Shown: in pieces, positions 1 through 10,376 of the stretch
How the letters are laid out: each line of letters begins with the position of its first letter
How positions within the stretch are numbered: position 1 is the stretch's first letter
Assembly (NCBI GenBank): GCA_002081555.1
Contig: KV921002.1
Coordinates: 1 to 24,373 of the forward strand
DNA: 24,373 nucleotides
Source of the DNA: Protostelium mycophagum
Lineage: Eukaryota; Evosea; Variosea; Protosteliida; Protosteliaceae
Direction of reading: 5' to 3'
The notes under the pieces: model-generated
What the model saw: only the letters and a program-made list of their open reading frames with translations
The model's database searches: none
What the model was told of the DNA's origin: nothing
Made by a program: the position numbers and the translations under genes

Positions 1-73
1 CTATGTTCTGTGTTGTTGTGCATTTTTTGGGGTTGGAAATCTAACCGGCTACAAAAAGAATTGAAAACGATTA

Positions 74-397
74 TTGATGATGACGTATGACGTCATTGTT
101 TATCTACACCAGCCAGAATTCTCTCAGATTGTGAATATATTCGACTCGATTTTGTTTCTTCTCTCTGAACTCTTTCCTGCTTCTTTTATCACACGCCAAG
201 AAAAGGGATACCAAGAGCTATATATCTTTAGCATCTATAACTATGTAGACACGTCACCAAGTCTTGTTTGGAACATGCTGTTATCTTTTCAGAGAAATGT
301 CGACAATCTGATTCCATTTGCGGGTCAAACTCGGAGCGGAGCACTCCCTAAAAATACTCCTTTTTACGAAGAGCAAATCAAAAAGTGGTCCAGATGA
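74..397 (+). CDS. possible 3' exons of an unidentified plus-strand gene
   Basis: An open frame of about 107 codons ends at a TGA at 395-397 with a plausible C-terminus (FYEEQIKKWSR). No family is recognised. Two stretches look like introns: one beginning GTGAATATATTCG near 136 and one beginning GTAGACACG near 244 and ending CTTTTCAG near 291, the latter a multiple of three, so the open frame would survive by chance. If so, only the last part (about 292-397) is firm coding sequence and the gene starts outside the window. The opposite strand is broken by stops in the frames I checked. It could also be chance. Confidence 0.3.
   Translation: MMMTYDVIVYLHQPEFSQIVNIFDSILFLLSELFPASFITRQEKGYQELYIFSIYNYVDTSPSLVWNMLLSFQRNVDNLIPFAGQTRSGALPKNTPFYEEQIKKWSR
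87..96. other. ATGACGTCAT palindrome, copy 1
   Basis: Exact decamer containing the CRE/ATF octamer TGACGTCA, in the poorly defined first 100 bp of the window. Confidence 0.6.
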
Positions 398-646
398 TCA
401 CAACGTAAACAAAACACTCTCTTCATCACCGGTTCACGAGCACGGACCATCCCCATCCACGGCTTCACGATAAATCATCTGAAAAGGTACGTGACTCTCT
501 GGGTTGATATGAGATTTGTAAAATACAGATAGAAGATTCTGCGCAATTCTTAGCCATTTTGAAAGAGGACAATAAGATAAAAATATAATAAAAAACTTGA
601 GAGTATTCGTTTGTGATGCCATCGAACTTCTGCGATCTTCCACGGA

Positions 647-1200
647 TCAGCCGCCGGCGACCTCGCCAGCTTCTTTCAATGAGAGAGCGGGTTTTCCACC
701 ACCGAGGCGAACAATAGATTTTATCAATACCTTCTGGAACGATGTTGATTGTACAAATTTAGTATTTGAAATTAATGGATATTCGTGTACTTGAGACTAA
801 ATAAATATCAACAATTAGTTGTCTTCATCTCTTCTAATCATGAATATAAAGTATCCTGCTGCTCTCAAAACCTTTTCATCATTATATTCTCTCATTTGGA
901 TTGTTGTTTGTGCCTACATATCTGGTAAATTGATTCTCCATCTCTGGTACCATACATTGTTAATATTAGCAATTTACGGAAAGCATTGCGACATGAGGAG
1001 AAATTGGATGAAGAATTCAACCTCTTCAAAGAGGTCTAAAGAGGGCCAAGTGAATGCACGTTTGAAATTTCAATAATTTTATTCCCGATTTCGTGGTTTG
1101 TAACTGGTGTGTTCAGCAAACCTTAAATGACAGCTGTGTGGTTTGAAATTGTTTTTGATTTATCCGCCCAAGAGATTTTTTTGAACGGAATTTCTGCCAT
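647..1200 (-). CDS. unidentified minus-strand gene, exon structure uncertain
   Basis: A good start candidate is the ATG at 1200-1198 (MAEIPFKKISWADK). A last exon at 796-647 reads to a TGA (647-649) with a Gly/Lys-rich C-terminus (VRLGGGKPALSLKEAGEVAGG without its last residue). It is preceded by an intron-like stretch 871-797 with a CTAATTG branch sequence and TTTATTTAG acceptor, and the exon before it (913-872) keeps the frame. An alternative reading of the 913-815 stretch ends instead at the TAA at 815-817 (...MIRRDEDN). I could not connect the 5' part to either end without a phase conflict, so the model is a sketch. If the start is right, it is divergent from the secreted-protein gene at 1228 with 27 bp between start codons. 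Function unknown. Confidence 0.3.
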
Positions 1201-1227
1201 TGCTCAGTCTTCAGATTACCGACAGCA

Positions 1228-1854
1228 ATGAAGAGCACACTCCTCATCCTTTGTCTGCTTTCGGCAGCTGCCGGCTTGTCTTTAAAGGTGAAGGCACCAG
1301 CGGCCTCTGGTCTGAATCTACCCCCTGCCTGGTACGCTAAAGCGCTGGATGACCCCGAACTTGGCGGAGACGTCTGGTTCAGCCATGACAGTCAAGCCAT
1401 CACCATGAAGAATGCCGACCAAGAAGTGCACTTCTTCGAGTCCAACATGACGTATTATTCAGTCAATAAAACCTCAGGAGCTTGTAAACCGGAGCAGCTT
1501 CCGGTGGGGTGGGTCCAATGGCACTCTAGGTGTTGCTCACTCCGGATAGGAATTTATACCGCATTCCATTCTACCTCTATGATGCGACGCCAAGTGGACC
1601 TTGCTCCTCGGCCGATGGTACCCTGTACAAGTCGCCAGGGGGATCTATCGGCTGTGTGACTCCTGATGGAACGAAGATCATTTACATCGCCGTCCTTCCC
1701 GTCGATGATCCCAGTATGTCTTTCGCGTGAAATTTGTTGGGTCTGATATCGTACAGAGTGGATCCTTAGGCTTGCTGACTTCAAAGCCGAGACACCTGAA
1801 GCCATGGCAAAAGCTCTCCAAATCCCCCCTCAATGTTTCAGCAAAAGACGCTGA
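1228..1854 (+). CDS. small secreted protein of unknown function (about 180 aa)
   Basis: Three exons: 1228-1508, 1550-1713 and 1757-1854. Introns are 41 nt (GTGGGT...GGATAG) and 43 nt (GTATGT...TACAG), and phases 2 and 1 close exactly. The start ATG at 1228 opens a clear signal peptide (MKSTLLILCLLSAAAG). The mature part has at least four cysteines (SGAC, SGPC, IGCV, PPQC) and N-glycosylation sequons (NMT, NKT). No catalytic motif is seen. The layout (signal peptide, a strand-rich run, spaced cysteines, PP near the C-terminus) recalls ependymin/lipocalin-like secreted proteins, and the gene at 17048-17925 has a similar size and layout, but the similarity is weak and I do not assign a family. 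It converges on the myotubularin gene, whose stop lies at 2008-2010. Confidence 0.65.
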
Positions 1855-2007
1855 CCGTAAATGGATGTCTCCGTCTACAACGGCTATAAAGATTTCAGTT
1901 TGGTTTTGTTAAATGTTTCGAGCACAAAACAAGAATAATAGATCTGGCCGTGTTGGTCAACACGAGCCGTTCCCACACATGAATGAACAGAAACAAAAGT
2001 CCTGTCT

Positions 2008-5000
2008 TTATTTCTCGCTCAACGAAGCGGCCAGCTCTTCCAGCTTCTCGTGTACCGTGGACACATAAACATCTGGTGTATGTCTGAAGAAGTATCCCTC
2101 CCAAAGTCTTATTCTTTTGAGACTCGCGCTCGGGAAGAGTACTTCACCACTTGATCGGTACAATGGGTTCGTGTATTTCTTCAAGCTGCTGTTTATCATC
2201 GACCACAAGGAATTCTAAAAAAGTCAGACATATATTCTCTGAAGGAATTTAAATTGACTCACGGTGGTGTCTTTGACTCTGGCCTTCACGCGTTGCAATT
2301 CGCAATCGTATAAAAATGTTCCGAATCTACAATTAAAGCTCTCTTCCACAAAAGTTACCAAAAATAATTCGTTGAACTCGAATTCCCTACGTTTTGTCAG
2401 AACATTAGAAATTATATGAAATATCAAAAAATTACCTTGGGAATTGTAGAGACAGTTGATATACACAATCGATGAATTGTAAAAATACGGGTGACCTCTC
2501 GCTGTATTTCCCAGCTCCATCGTGGCCCGTTCTTAACGCAAACTGGTGCCCGAATCCCATGAACTCCTTCTCCATCAATATCTCAAACCCGATGATGGTT
2601 CTGTGGAATGGGTCCAGCATCATCATGGCCAGTGATGTCTACGCGCATCAGTTGCAATCTTTCACAATAATTTACAACTTTTATTGGTGATCACAAGTCC
2701 CATAATATCTTACCAGTTGTGGTGTTCGGTCCCAACCATCTGAGCAATGGACAAGGATGGAGCCCTTCTTGTTTTGGATCGTGTCAACCATCTTCCCCAC
2801 AGCAGTCAATATCTTGCTGATGTGTCCGAACCACCCAGACTCCGAAACTCCGATCAGGTATTTACTCTCGTCGTCGGTGTTGACAGCATCATTGAGATCT
2901 ATAAAAGGGTGAGTGGGTGTTTTGTCATTGTTTATTTGCAGAAAAAGAGATGCCACGGTAAACACAAAAACTTTGAGTGGCAAAGTTGTGATGAAATGCT
3001 CACTCTTGAGGGATTCACGCATGACGTGTATATTATCGATGTTGTGGAAAGTGAGGACACAATTGGGGTAATTATTCATATTTTCTGTTCCCGCTCCCAT
3101 CATCTACAACTCGTCAGAGGAATCATTCTATTTTTAGACTCTCTGTACCTGATTGGCCCTGGCGTTTGCGCTGGGTCTTGCGTCAAAAATCTGAAGGACA
3201 GAATTATTTTTGTTTGCCCCCAAAATATCTGCAATCATTTTTTCGTCTTCTACACTTCGCCGCCGCGTAACTCCCACCTACAAAATTAATCAGAAAAATC
3301 ATATATATAACAATTGAAAAACAATTTCAACGATCTGGAAAATTTTTGAAAAATCATCGAAAATTTACCCTAGGTTGACTGCATCGCGTAATTGTTGCGA
3401 AATTTGTTTTGTGCATCCATGACAACACTTGTATTCTCCCTTTGCTGCGGTAGGCTGCCACCTTATCCTGGTCAGTTTTCTTGAAAATCCCGTGATTTTC
3501 CTAGAATTTTCTGGAATAGAGATGACGTCATACCTGTTGTAGTTCTGTATTTCCCATCTTTGCTGGCACAACTAAATGAGCCGGGTAGGTCGGACACAAT
3601 TCGTACTGATGAGGATTATTTTTCAAATGAATTAAAAAATTTAAAATCACCTTGTGGTTCAAGTGCGAAACTTTCCAGCCGATCTCGTGCTTAACACCAA
3701 GTCTTTCATACTCTTTTACCGGATCATACACTTTCCACCCTATCATATTCAGAATAAAACTCCTCAATATAATTTCAATAAAAATATAATTCACTTGATA
3801 TTTTACTCAAGGATAAAATCCGAAAATAATCGGAAATCAATAAATAAATAAAATTTCTCACCATTGATGGGGAAGGTGTCCTTCCAGGAGAAGGAGAATA
3901 ACTGTTCAGGAGGCTGGTTGAGTCTCACTTTCACCAAAGTGACAAAGTGTGACCTTGAACATGCCGCTTTCTTCGCTACACGCGTAAGTTTTTTATAATG
4001 TTGTTTCTGGTCCATTTTGATCGAGATAGTCGATATCATTCACGGTGGATGTTATGTCGGCATTGCATGATCAATGTACTGCGGCTCTAGGCCGCAGTCG
4101 ACTTCGATACTGCGACTTTGTCGCAATCTGCGATTTTGGTGCAGTTTGCTGCAGTTTGCAATTTTGTTAACAAGAGAAAATGCGTCGCACATTGTTGTGC
4201 TGGCTTGCACTGTATACTCTTTCACCATGGTGAGGAGGACATTGAAATTTCGATGAAAACTCACGGAAAGTGAAGTGTAGCTTTCTGTAATCTTTTGTTT
4301 CAATCTCCAACTTCTTCTGGTTATCGTTGCTGACAGTCTTCTGAACAGCCTTCTTTTTTAACGGCTCTATCGTATTGATATATCCCAATGGCACCGAAAT
4401 CTACGCGAAATTTCAGTGATGTTACAAATTTTCAAGGGGAGATATACCGGGAATTTCTGTAAATTTCCGGGAAGATTCACCATCTGATCACTCAAAAAGA
4501 TGACTCTATAGGTTGTGAGAAGTAGCATCCCTTTGGTCCAGTGCTTCGCTTCACGGTAGTAAACGTCCCTCGCTGACCGTAAGCACCTCTCCCCGACCAA
4601 TAATTGCTTGAAAAATCCGGACTGAGTCACGGCATATTCCGCATCCTGCAATGACGTCATCGTTTTGTTTGTAAAAATAGAAAATTCTTTCGGTCTTCCA
4701 CGGTAAGATTCTCGGTAATAACCGTGATTCTTATAAATAAACACGTAACAACCAGAGGATTTTCCACGAAATTTCACCTTGGCGTCACTCGTCATCTTGA
4801 ATTCCTCCTTTCTTACGGCAGGAACAGGCACCAATGACTCTGTCACTTCTACCGGCTTCGCGCTGACCGTGTTGGCTTTTGTGTTTCGGCTTGTGAGCTC
4901 GTCTACAGCGTCATCCACTGACTCGGTCTCTGACATCAATATTCCGTTGTCTTCGAGCTCTTTACGAGTGGGACGGACCAGCATAAAGAGGGAGAGTTTT

Positions 5001-6524
5001 TGTTTTGCGGATTGTTCGATGACCCCTGCAGCCATCAATTTTTTTTCTTTGGGAGATTTTGTTGCGGTTTTTCGTAAAGTTACGAACCTTTGACGAAAAC
5101 GTGCTCATCATTACTAAGTGGCTCTGGTTCAACAAAATTAACTGTCTTCTCTATAGGTGTCCTCTTCTCTCTAACCGTGCCATGATTAAGCGGTGGTTGC
5201 ACTGCTTCTCTCTATAAAAATATAAGTATAGAACCTCCGAAGATTTTAAAAAATACCTCTTTTGCAAAATTGGGCGAGTGGATTGATCGAAGAGTACCAG
5301 ATCTTGGCGGACTCGTACTCGGCGGGATCGTCGCAGTCAGATCTACAACGGAATGAATAATTGGGACGGTCGCATCCGATTGAGAAGGACCATATTTTGA
5401 GGAAAAAACTCACTGAATGGTTCGAAAATATTAGTTGCTTTTGTCTTCGGGTTGGGTGCTGGTGAAGGCCTTGGTGCCGTCTCATATTTAGTTTTCAGAT
5501 TCGTCACTGTACACGTCATCACCTTTGCTCATCTACAACGAGGAAAATGAAGATTCACCTGCGTTTGAAGGTTTTGCGGTGACAAAGCTGTTGCCAGGGA
5601 GATCCACCATACCATATTTCTTATCCATCTTCGTTGGCGGTGACGTCACTTCTGTGCTATTTATAGGTTGAGTGGGGCTCTGTGCGTCGGGAGTGATGGA
5701 GGGAGATGAGAACACGGGGCTTTGTGGTTGTCGTGGACTTATCACTGGCGACGAAGGGGAAGACTTTGAGACCAAATGAGGTGTTGTAGAGGCAGTTGTA
5801 GGCATGATGGTATGAGAAGTACTCAGAGGAGAGTGCGCCAACCGGGGTGGACCTTCTGAAACATAATTAAATCTGGATTTGGCGGCAGACATACCTTTTT
5901 TTAGTTTCGATCTGTTGCTGGCGGCAGATGTGTTTGGAGAGGCCGTATTCTGTTTTGATTCGGGTTTTTCTGCTTGTGCTTTGAGGACAAATCTTTTGAT
6001 CATAGAAGCCAATTTGTTGCCAGCGGCATCCATCTTATCGATCTCCCCGTTGAATGCGGATCTAAGTGCCTCTAGCTGTTGCTCCAACTTTTTCTTTTCT
6101 AACATATAATGGGTATCTGCAGTGCCGAAGTCTTCATTTTCCTCAGAAGCTTTGATTAAGTTGTAATCGTTCTTTAATATGTCTAATGACGCCTGACATT
6201 TGGCAATAGATTTTGTGGTGCTCAACACCTTTACTGTAATCAGACGTTATCATAAACAGGTATTTCAGTACCTTCAGGGCACTGCAAGTGTTATCTGACC
6301 ATAGATCTCTTGCCGATCTCTCTTCAGGAATGATCTGAGGTTTCATAAGATTGACGAATTGGTTGAATTTCTGTGCTCCTTCGGCGATGATGGTATCTAT
6401 CTCTTCCGCGGCTTTCATGTTTTAGAACATTTGTAGAGTTGTTCATCAAACCTTTGGCCTTGACTTTCATGTTTCTGATAGCCGCTATGATGGCTCTTAC
6501 CACCTCGACATATTGGTCGGACAT
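2008..6524 (-). CDS. myotubularin-family phosphoinositide 3-phosphatase with long N-terminal extension
   Basis: Nineteen exons with consistent phases: 6524-6452, 6411-6272, 6228-5895, 5855-5559, 5506-5414, 5342-5257, 5211-5088, 5046-4481, 4400-4265, 3975-3862, 3739-3651, 3605-3534, 3461-3369, 3277-3149, 3103-3004, 2898-2714, 2638-2436, 2386-2263, 2214-2008. This gives about 1054 aa, or 1010 if the in-frame stretch 4777-4646 is also spliced out. The N-terminal third is helical (about residues 1-180) and then Ser/Pro/Thr-rich. A GRAM domain follows (VGERCL..., [12 protein letters not shown]). The phosphatase domain has the family hallmarks [55 protein letters not shown] and the active site HCSDGWDRT, with the CX5R Cys and Arg intact, so it should be active on PI3P/PI(3,5)P2 (family knowledge). 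No FYVE domain is seen. The least certain part is the join of the extension to GRAM at 5558-5507. Confidence 0.9.
3522..3531. other. ATGACGTCAT palindrome, copy 2
   Basis: Exact decamer two bases inside the 5' end of the myotubularin intron 3533-3462. Confidence 0.6.
4079..4165. repeat. repeat and palindrome cluster inside the longest myotubularin intron
   Basis: The intron 4264-3976 (289 nt) is far longer than its neighbours. It contains a perfect inverted repeat at 4079-4097 (CTGCGGC, 5-nt loop, GCCGCAG), a run of CTGCGA/TTTTG-type near-repeats, and a tandem 10-mer at 4141-4160 (GCAGTTTGCT then GCAGTTTGCA). No coding frame in it fits the flanking exons. Confidence 0.6.
4651..4660. other. 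ATGACGTCAT palindrome, copy 3
   Basis: Exact decamer near the 3' end of the in-frame putative myotubularin intron 4777-4646. Confidence 0.6.
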
Positions 6525-7386
6525 GGACGCTCAACTGCGCTTCACGGCCGACCTATATCTTCTATATCCAATCGAGTCTGTTTCTCAAATCACCCTCACA
6601 CGTGTTCATCCGGGTCCTCCTAAGAGGATCTGTTGACTGTCGCCTCTTTGGGGGTGTATGTATGGGCACAATGCCGGCGGTTTTGTGTGTCAGAGCAAAA
6701 ATTGAAAAACGGACATTTTCGAGCGACACTTATGAGTCCGCAACGCGCCGTCTCGAGCGTCCACAGGTAACGACTCCTCGCCGATGTAGGTCTGGGATCG
6801 TATACCACTATTGTTGTAAGGATAAGACAATGTCTTTAGAACTTCAATTAGAAGGGATGTATAAGACAATAGAGAAAAAGGACAAAATTATCACAAAGCA
6901 AATGATACTGATTAGAGCATAAAGAAAAGTTGGAGCACCAATAGATTTGCTAGAAACTGGCTTTTGATGCATCCTAAGTATCCTCTATAGCAGTCTTTAA
7001 AGAAATATATGGCACATGATATAGCTTGCTTTACCTTTCAGGTTTAGCAAGCTGGCAAAAGGTGTGTAGCAATTTCCCCTAAGACTGTTATGGATTGTGT
7101 TCAGAGTACATAAAAACTTTGTAAAATACTTGGTAATACAGTCTGTGAAGTAAGAGAAAAGTGTGCATAAAGCATGCTCTAAGTCTGTACATATAATAGA
7201 GATGTGTGCTAAAAGCACATTCTTAGCAGATATGCACTATAATACCCTCTTTTCATATGACGAGTGACACCAAATGGAAGTCTTTCTCATCCAACCAACA
7301 GCTACCAAAAAATGATACATCACGAAAATCGGTTTATCATGCAGCACTTGCGAACCTCTATACGATCTCTCGTCTGTTTCTTCATC
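6525..7386. other. 862 bp without a recognisable gene; upstream of myotubularin and downstream of TBP
   Basis: The part next to the myotubularin start (6525-6820) should hold its promoter; I see no clear TATA box. From about 6829 a short plus-strand frame (starting MSLELQLEGMYKTIEK, stop at 6920-6922) is Lys-rich and could be a tiny exon or chance. From 6923 to 7260 the sequence is stop-rich and A-rich, with several hairpins. None of the spliceosomal snRNA, tRNA or SRP RNA signatures I know are visible. A minus-strand frame of 73 codons at 7218-6997 has no start or splice support. Confidence 0.5.
7023..7053. other. strong two-step hairpin, possible structured RNA element
   Basis: AGCTTGCT at 7023-7030 pairs with AGCAAGCT at 7046-7053, and inside it ACCT at 7033-7036 pairs with AGGT at 7040-7043 around a 3-nt loop, with a symmetrical TT/TT internal loop between the stems. 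A second hairpin, TGTGCT-AAA-AGCACA, lies at 7205-7219. The sequence shows this directly; that it is transcribed is inference. Confidence 0.45.
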
Positions 7387-8360
7387 TTATTCCTTCTTAA
7401 ACGCTTGCAGAACCGGGTAGATGTTCTCAAAAGCTTTGTAGATGTCATCTCGATTCTGCATCTCGTCATTAACTCCAAGATTATCAATCACTGCTTGTAC
7501 ACCGCAACACTATTCAGAAGACATATTTATGTTATGGCATCCTGAAGCTCTGCTACAGAGATCAGCCAATGCAGGAAGATCTCGCCAATCTTACTTTGGG
7601 AACAAAAAATAGTGCTGTTGTCGCTCATTAAAATTTCAAAAGTGTATGCGACATGAATGAATGATGTAGAAATCTTACCCTGCCTCCGGTCATGACGACT
7701 TTGCCAGAGACAAAAATTAATAAGACGATCTTTGGTGAGCTCATGCGGTATATGAGACCCGGAAACAATTCAGGCTCATACTGTATCGCATATCAGACGA
7801 ACTCATGGTATGTTGCGAGTATGTGAGAGTTAGGTGGAAGAATGGTGAGATGATAAAGTGATGATACTTACATGAGCGAATTTACTGTGAGCAAAAGAAA
7901 GACCCTCCAACCGAATGGCAAATCCAACATCACACGAACCAACCATGTTCTGCACTTTGAAGTCTTTAAATTTGACAGGGAAATCTAACTTCTGTATGAT
8001 ACGGGCATATTTTCTGGCGGCCACAATACTCTCCTCTTCTGTCTTTGCACCGGTACATACCACTTTTCCAGAAGCAAAGACGAGCGCAGTAGTTCGAGGT
8101 TCTCTGATCCTCATGATCACCGCATGAAATCGTTTGGGATTATACTCTGTATTCTTTGCACCTTGTACGATCCGCTTCAAGTCTAAAAGACATCCTAAAT
8201 TACATGTAGAGACTACGTTCCTAAAGAGATATGAGATATGTGATGTGATATTGAGAACCCACTGAAGATTTGGGACGAGGCCTGATGGATGTTTATCTTC
8301 AACCAACTCTTCAGTTTGTTCTGTAACAGCAGTATTTGTGGGCAAGATGAGTGTGGACAT
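7387..8360 (-). CDS. TBP: TATA-binding protein (TBP)
   Basis: Four exons: 8360-8263, 8220-7872, 7780-7679 and 7455-7387, with introns of 42, 91 and 223 nt; phases close to 205 aa. TBP binds the TATA box and nucleates TFIID, SL1 and TFIIIB. Both direct repeats of the saddle are present: [17 protein letters not shown]...[34 protein letters not shown], then [42 protein letters not shown] and [15 protein letters not shown]. The last exon was placed at AATCGAGATG because that joins GGR to [11 protein letters not shown] with exactly the canonical spacing; an earlier acceptor would insert about 20 residues. The start is the ATG at 8360, giving a short N-terminus without a Gln tract. It lies about 100 bp downstream of the Tom40 stop on the same strand. 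Confidence 0.97.
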
Positions 8361-8461
8361 TTTTGATTCGATCAATCCAAAATTTAGAATTTTATGATAT
8401 ACGTAAGTAGCGCCATCAAACAATCAAAAGTTGAGAACTATTTCGGTTTATTTGTTCGGGC

Positions 8462-9999
8462 TCAAATACCTCCAAACATTCCAAATTTCTTCTCAGCATT
8501 CTGAGCAACTTTTCTCTCTGCAAACATCTCTGAGAAAGTCATGCCGATTCCAAACTTGACGTCGCCCTTGGGCAAGTCATTTGTCATGGAGACACTGATC
8601 TTGATCATGGGGGTCAAGTTCTCCTCGTACATCGTGTTCAACTGTAATTTGTCGTCGAGAGTCCCTCTCCAGTTGGACCACAGGTACTGTAGGGCAACTC
8701 CACCGCTCAGAGCTGTTTTCTTCAATTTGAATCTTGAGTGATATTTTGATCAAGTATACGAGTTTTGATTTACAGAAAGTTTACCGGCTTGTGGGCCTTG
8801 GGGAGTGAGACCGTATCCAGCCTCAGTGGCGAATTGCACACCAGCGACAGGGTTGTAGAATGCACTGGCAGCGTAATTTCCGGGGGTCAAACGGAGGGTG
8901 TACAGAGATCTGTTGTCTCTAGGTTGGTACTGTGGTCCTCATCAGGTTTGCATGAATATCTTTTTGTATTGAATGAAAGAAGTCAAGTTTTTTGAATAAA
9001 ATTTCAAAATGTTATTCAACCGCGGGAGATCATGTTGTATTTTTGAATTGTGTTGCGAGGTGGAGCTTGCCGGTGCTCTTAGAGTAAAAAAGATTACAGA
9101 AGAGCTGTGTGTTCAAATATCTGGCTGCGGCAGCTTGTGTCTAAAAATACAGAAAAACAATGTCCATACCTTGAACAAGAGACCGACAGCGTTCATGGGC
9201 TTGTTGGGGCTGACAGAGGCATTAATACCAGCGGCAAAGACTCGTGTGAGACCTTGGAAGAAGCTGAACTGTTCGAGTCGTGAGTTCATCTGTCAACTAC
9301 ATCTCGAAAATGAGATCACCTCCAAATTAGCAGGGAATTCGAATTTAAAGCCACTGGTCCATGATTTACCAGCCTGTTCTGCTGAGATGTTAAAGACAGA
9401 GGGGATCTGTCCTCTTCCAGACTAGATGGTCGTCAATATGATTTTTGAAATCCCCAACCATCTCACCTGGATGGAGGTTGTGATGAGACCAGAGCGGATT
9501 GGCACAAAGAATCTGGCCAAGGCCAATCCTTCAGAGCTCCAACGGCTGACACATGAGAGCTACAGAAAATCTTCAGATGGACAACACATTAATCTCGGAC
9601 TACCATGTTGGATTCGTACTGAGCAGTGAAACTGTAAGAGGGCTTTTCTGTACCAACACCAGCGACGGCATGGGTGATCTGAAGTTGAGCAGTGGATTGG
9701 TTGTTAATAGGGACGTGGTGGATTACGTCGAAATTACCTCCCTCAAGGGGAGCTGGTGTAATGATGTCTGTAAGAAATCAGGATCACTGACTGACACGTT
9801 ATTCTGCCTCACTAGAAATGAGCATAGAAGAGTCTTCCAATTTTCCAGGGTTCAGATCATCACCAATAGGTCTCAGGGCAAGAGGAGCTGAAGGCATCTT
9901 GGGAAATTCAGGATACTCAGGCTTAGTGGGGGCAATAGAAACATCGAGCTCCTGTGGAGGCGCCTGTGGGGCTCCTCCGAATATGTTGAAGAGAGACAT
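8462..9999 (-). CDS. TOMM40: Tom40-like mitochondrial outer-membrane import channel
   Basis: Exons: 9999-9813, 9767-9604, 9559-9467, 9421-9320, 9289-9170 (or 9268-9170), 8929-8774 and 8719-8462, about 320 aa. Tom40 forms the beta-barrel pore of the TOM complex. Evidence: a Pro-rich N-terminus, the entry motif LNPGKLED, alternating hydrophobic/polar strands (FDVIHHVPINNQSTAQLQI, NYAASAFYNPVAGVQFA), and a C-terminal strand ending VKFGIGMTFSE that matches the Tom40 pattern KFGFGLT. The 240-nt intron 9169-8930 contains an attractive open stretch, but it is rejected because the direct join LLFK|YQPRDN reproduces Tom40 spacing and the open stretch runs into a stop. The intron at 9319 is 30 or 51 nt depending on the acceptor; the 30-nt version keeps strand spacing better. 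VDAC is less likely because of the NPG motif and C-terminus. Confidence 0.83.
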
Positions 10000-10376
10000 C
10001 GTGTGGTCTTATCGTGATCGAATCGATGTGATCAGATGACAACCATTTCTACAACGACAATTATATTAAATCACGACTTTTTTTGTTTTTTCTTAATTTT
10101 CAACTGAGAAAACGGGTGTCTCTTATCCAAATCATCACTGCGGCAGTGGTGGTAAACTAATGTAGATATAAGTGAGTGAGTAAATGGAGCCTTTGGGTTG
10201 ATCAAATCCAAAAACGTGATCATTTTCTTTGTTGTCGACGCGATTCAAATTTCGCCGAAAAATATTTGTTTCAGCCAGTTGAGAACCTTTCCTCCTCGAG
10301 GATGAGTGAAATATGTTGACATCTCTTGAAAATATAATGGCGCAGCAACGCAAATCAAACACTACAAGATTTCTGT
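10000..10376. other. spacer: Tom40 upstream region and NAALADase 3' flank
   Basis: This 377 bp stretch lies upstream of the Tom40 start and downstream of the NAALADase stop. A minus-strand open stretch of 75 codons (10362-10135) has no family resemblance or splice support. It presumably holds the Tom40 promoter. No TATA box or RNA gene is recognised. Confidence 0.5.

Noticed and set aside
5533-6228. Independent proline-rich gene ending at the TAG at 5533-5535
   Set aside because: Possible, but the 52-nt intron 5558-5507 keeps frame into the myotubularin linker, and a separate gene would leave only 13 bp before the next ATG. Treated as the same gene, with the caveat stated.
6620-6808. Minus-strand frame with several Cys/His (CPFFNFCSDTQNRRHCAHTY) resembling a zinc finger
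   Set aside because: The cysteine spacing does not fit a known finger, there is no ATG-led continuation or splice support, and it sits in the myotubularin 5' flank.
7456-7509. A roughly 20-residue insertion before the last TBP helix
   Set aside because: Using the acceptor before AATCGAGATG removes it and restores the exact canonical TBP length, so it is intron sequence.
8990-9142. Minus-strand open stretch (AARYLNTQLFCNLFYSKSTG) that looks like an extra Tom40 exon
   Set aside because: It ends at a TGA with no donor in phase, while the direct join of the flanking exons gives the correct Tom40 spacing. It lies inside the 240-nt intron.
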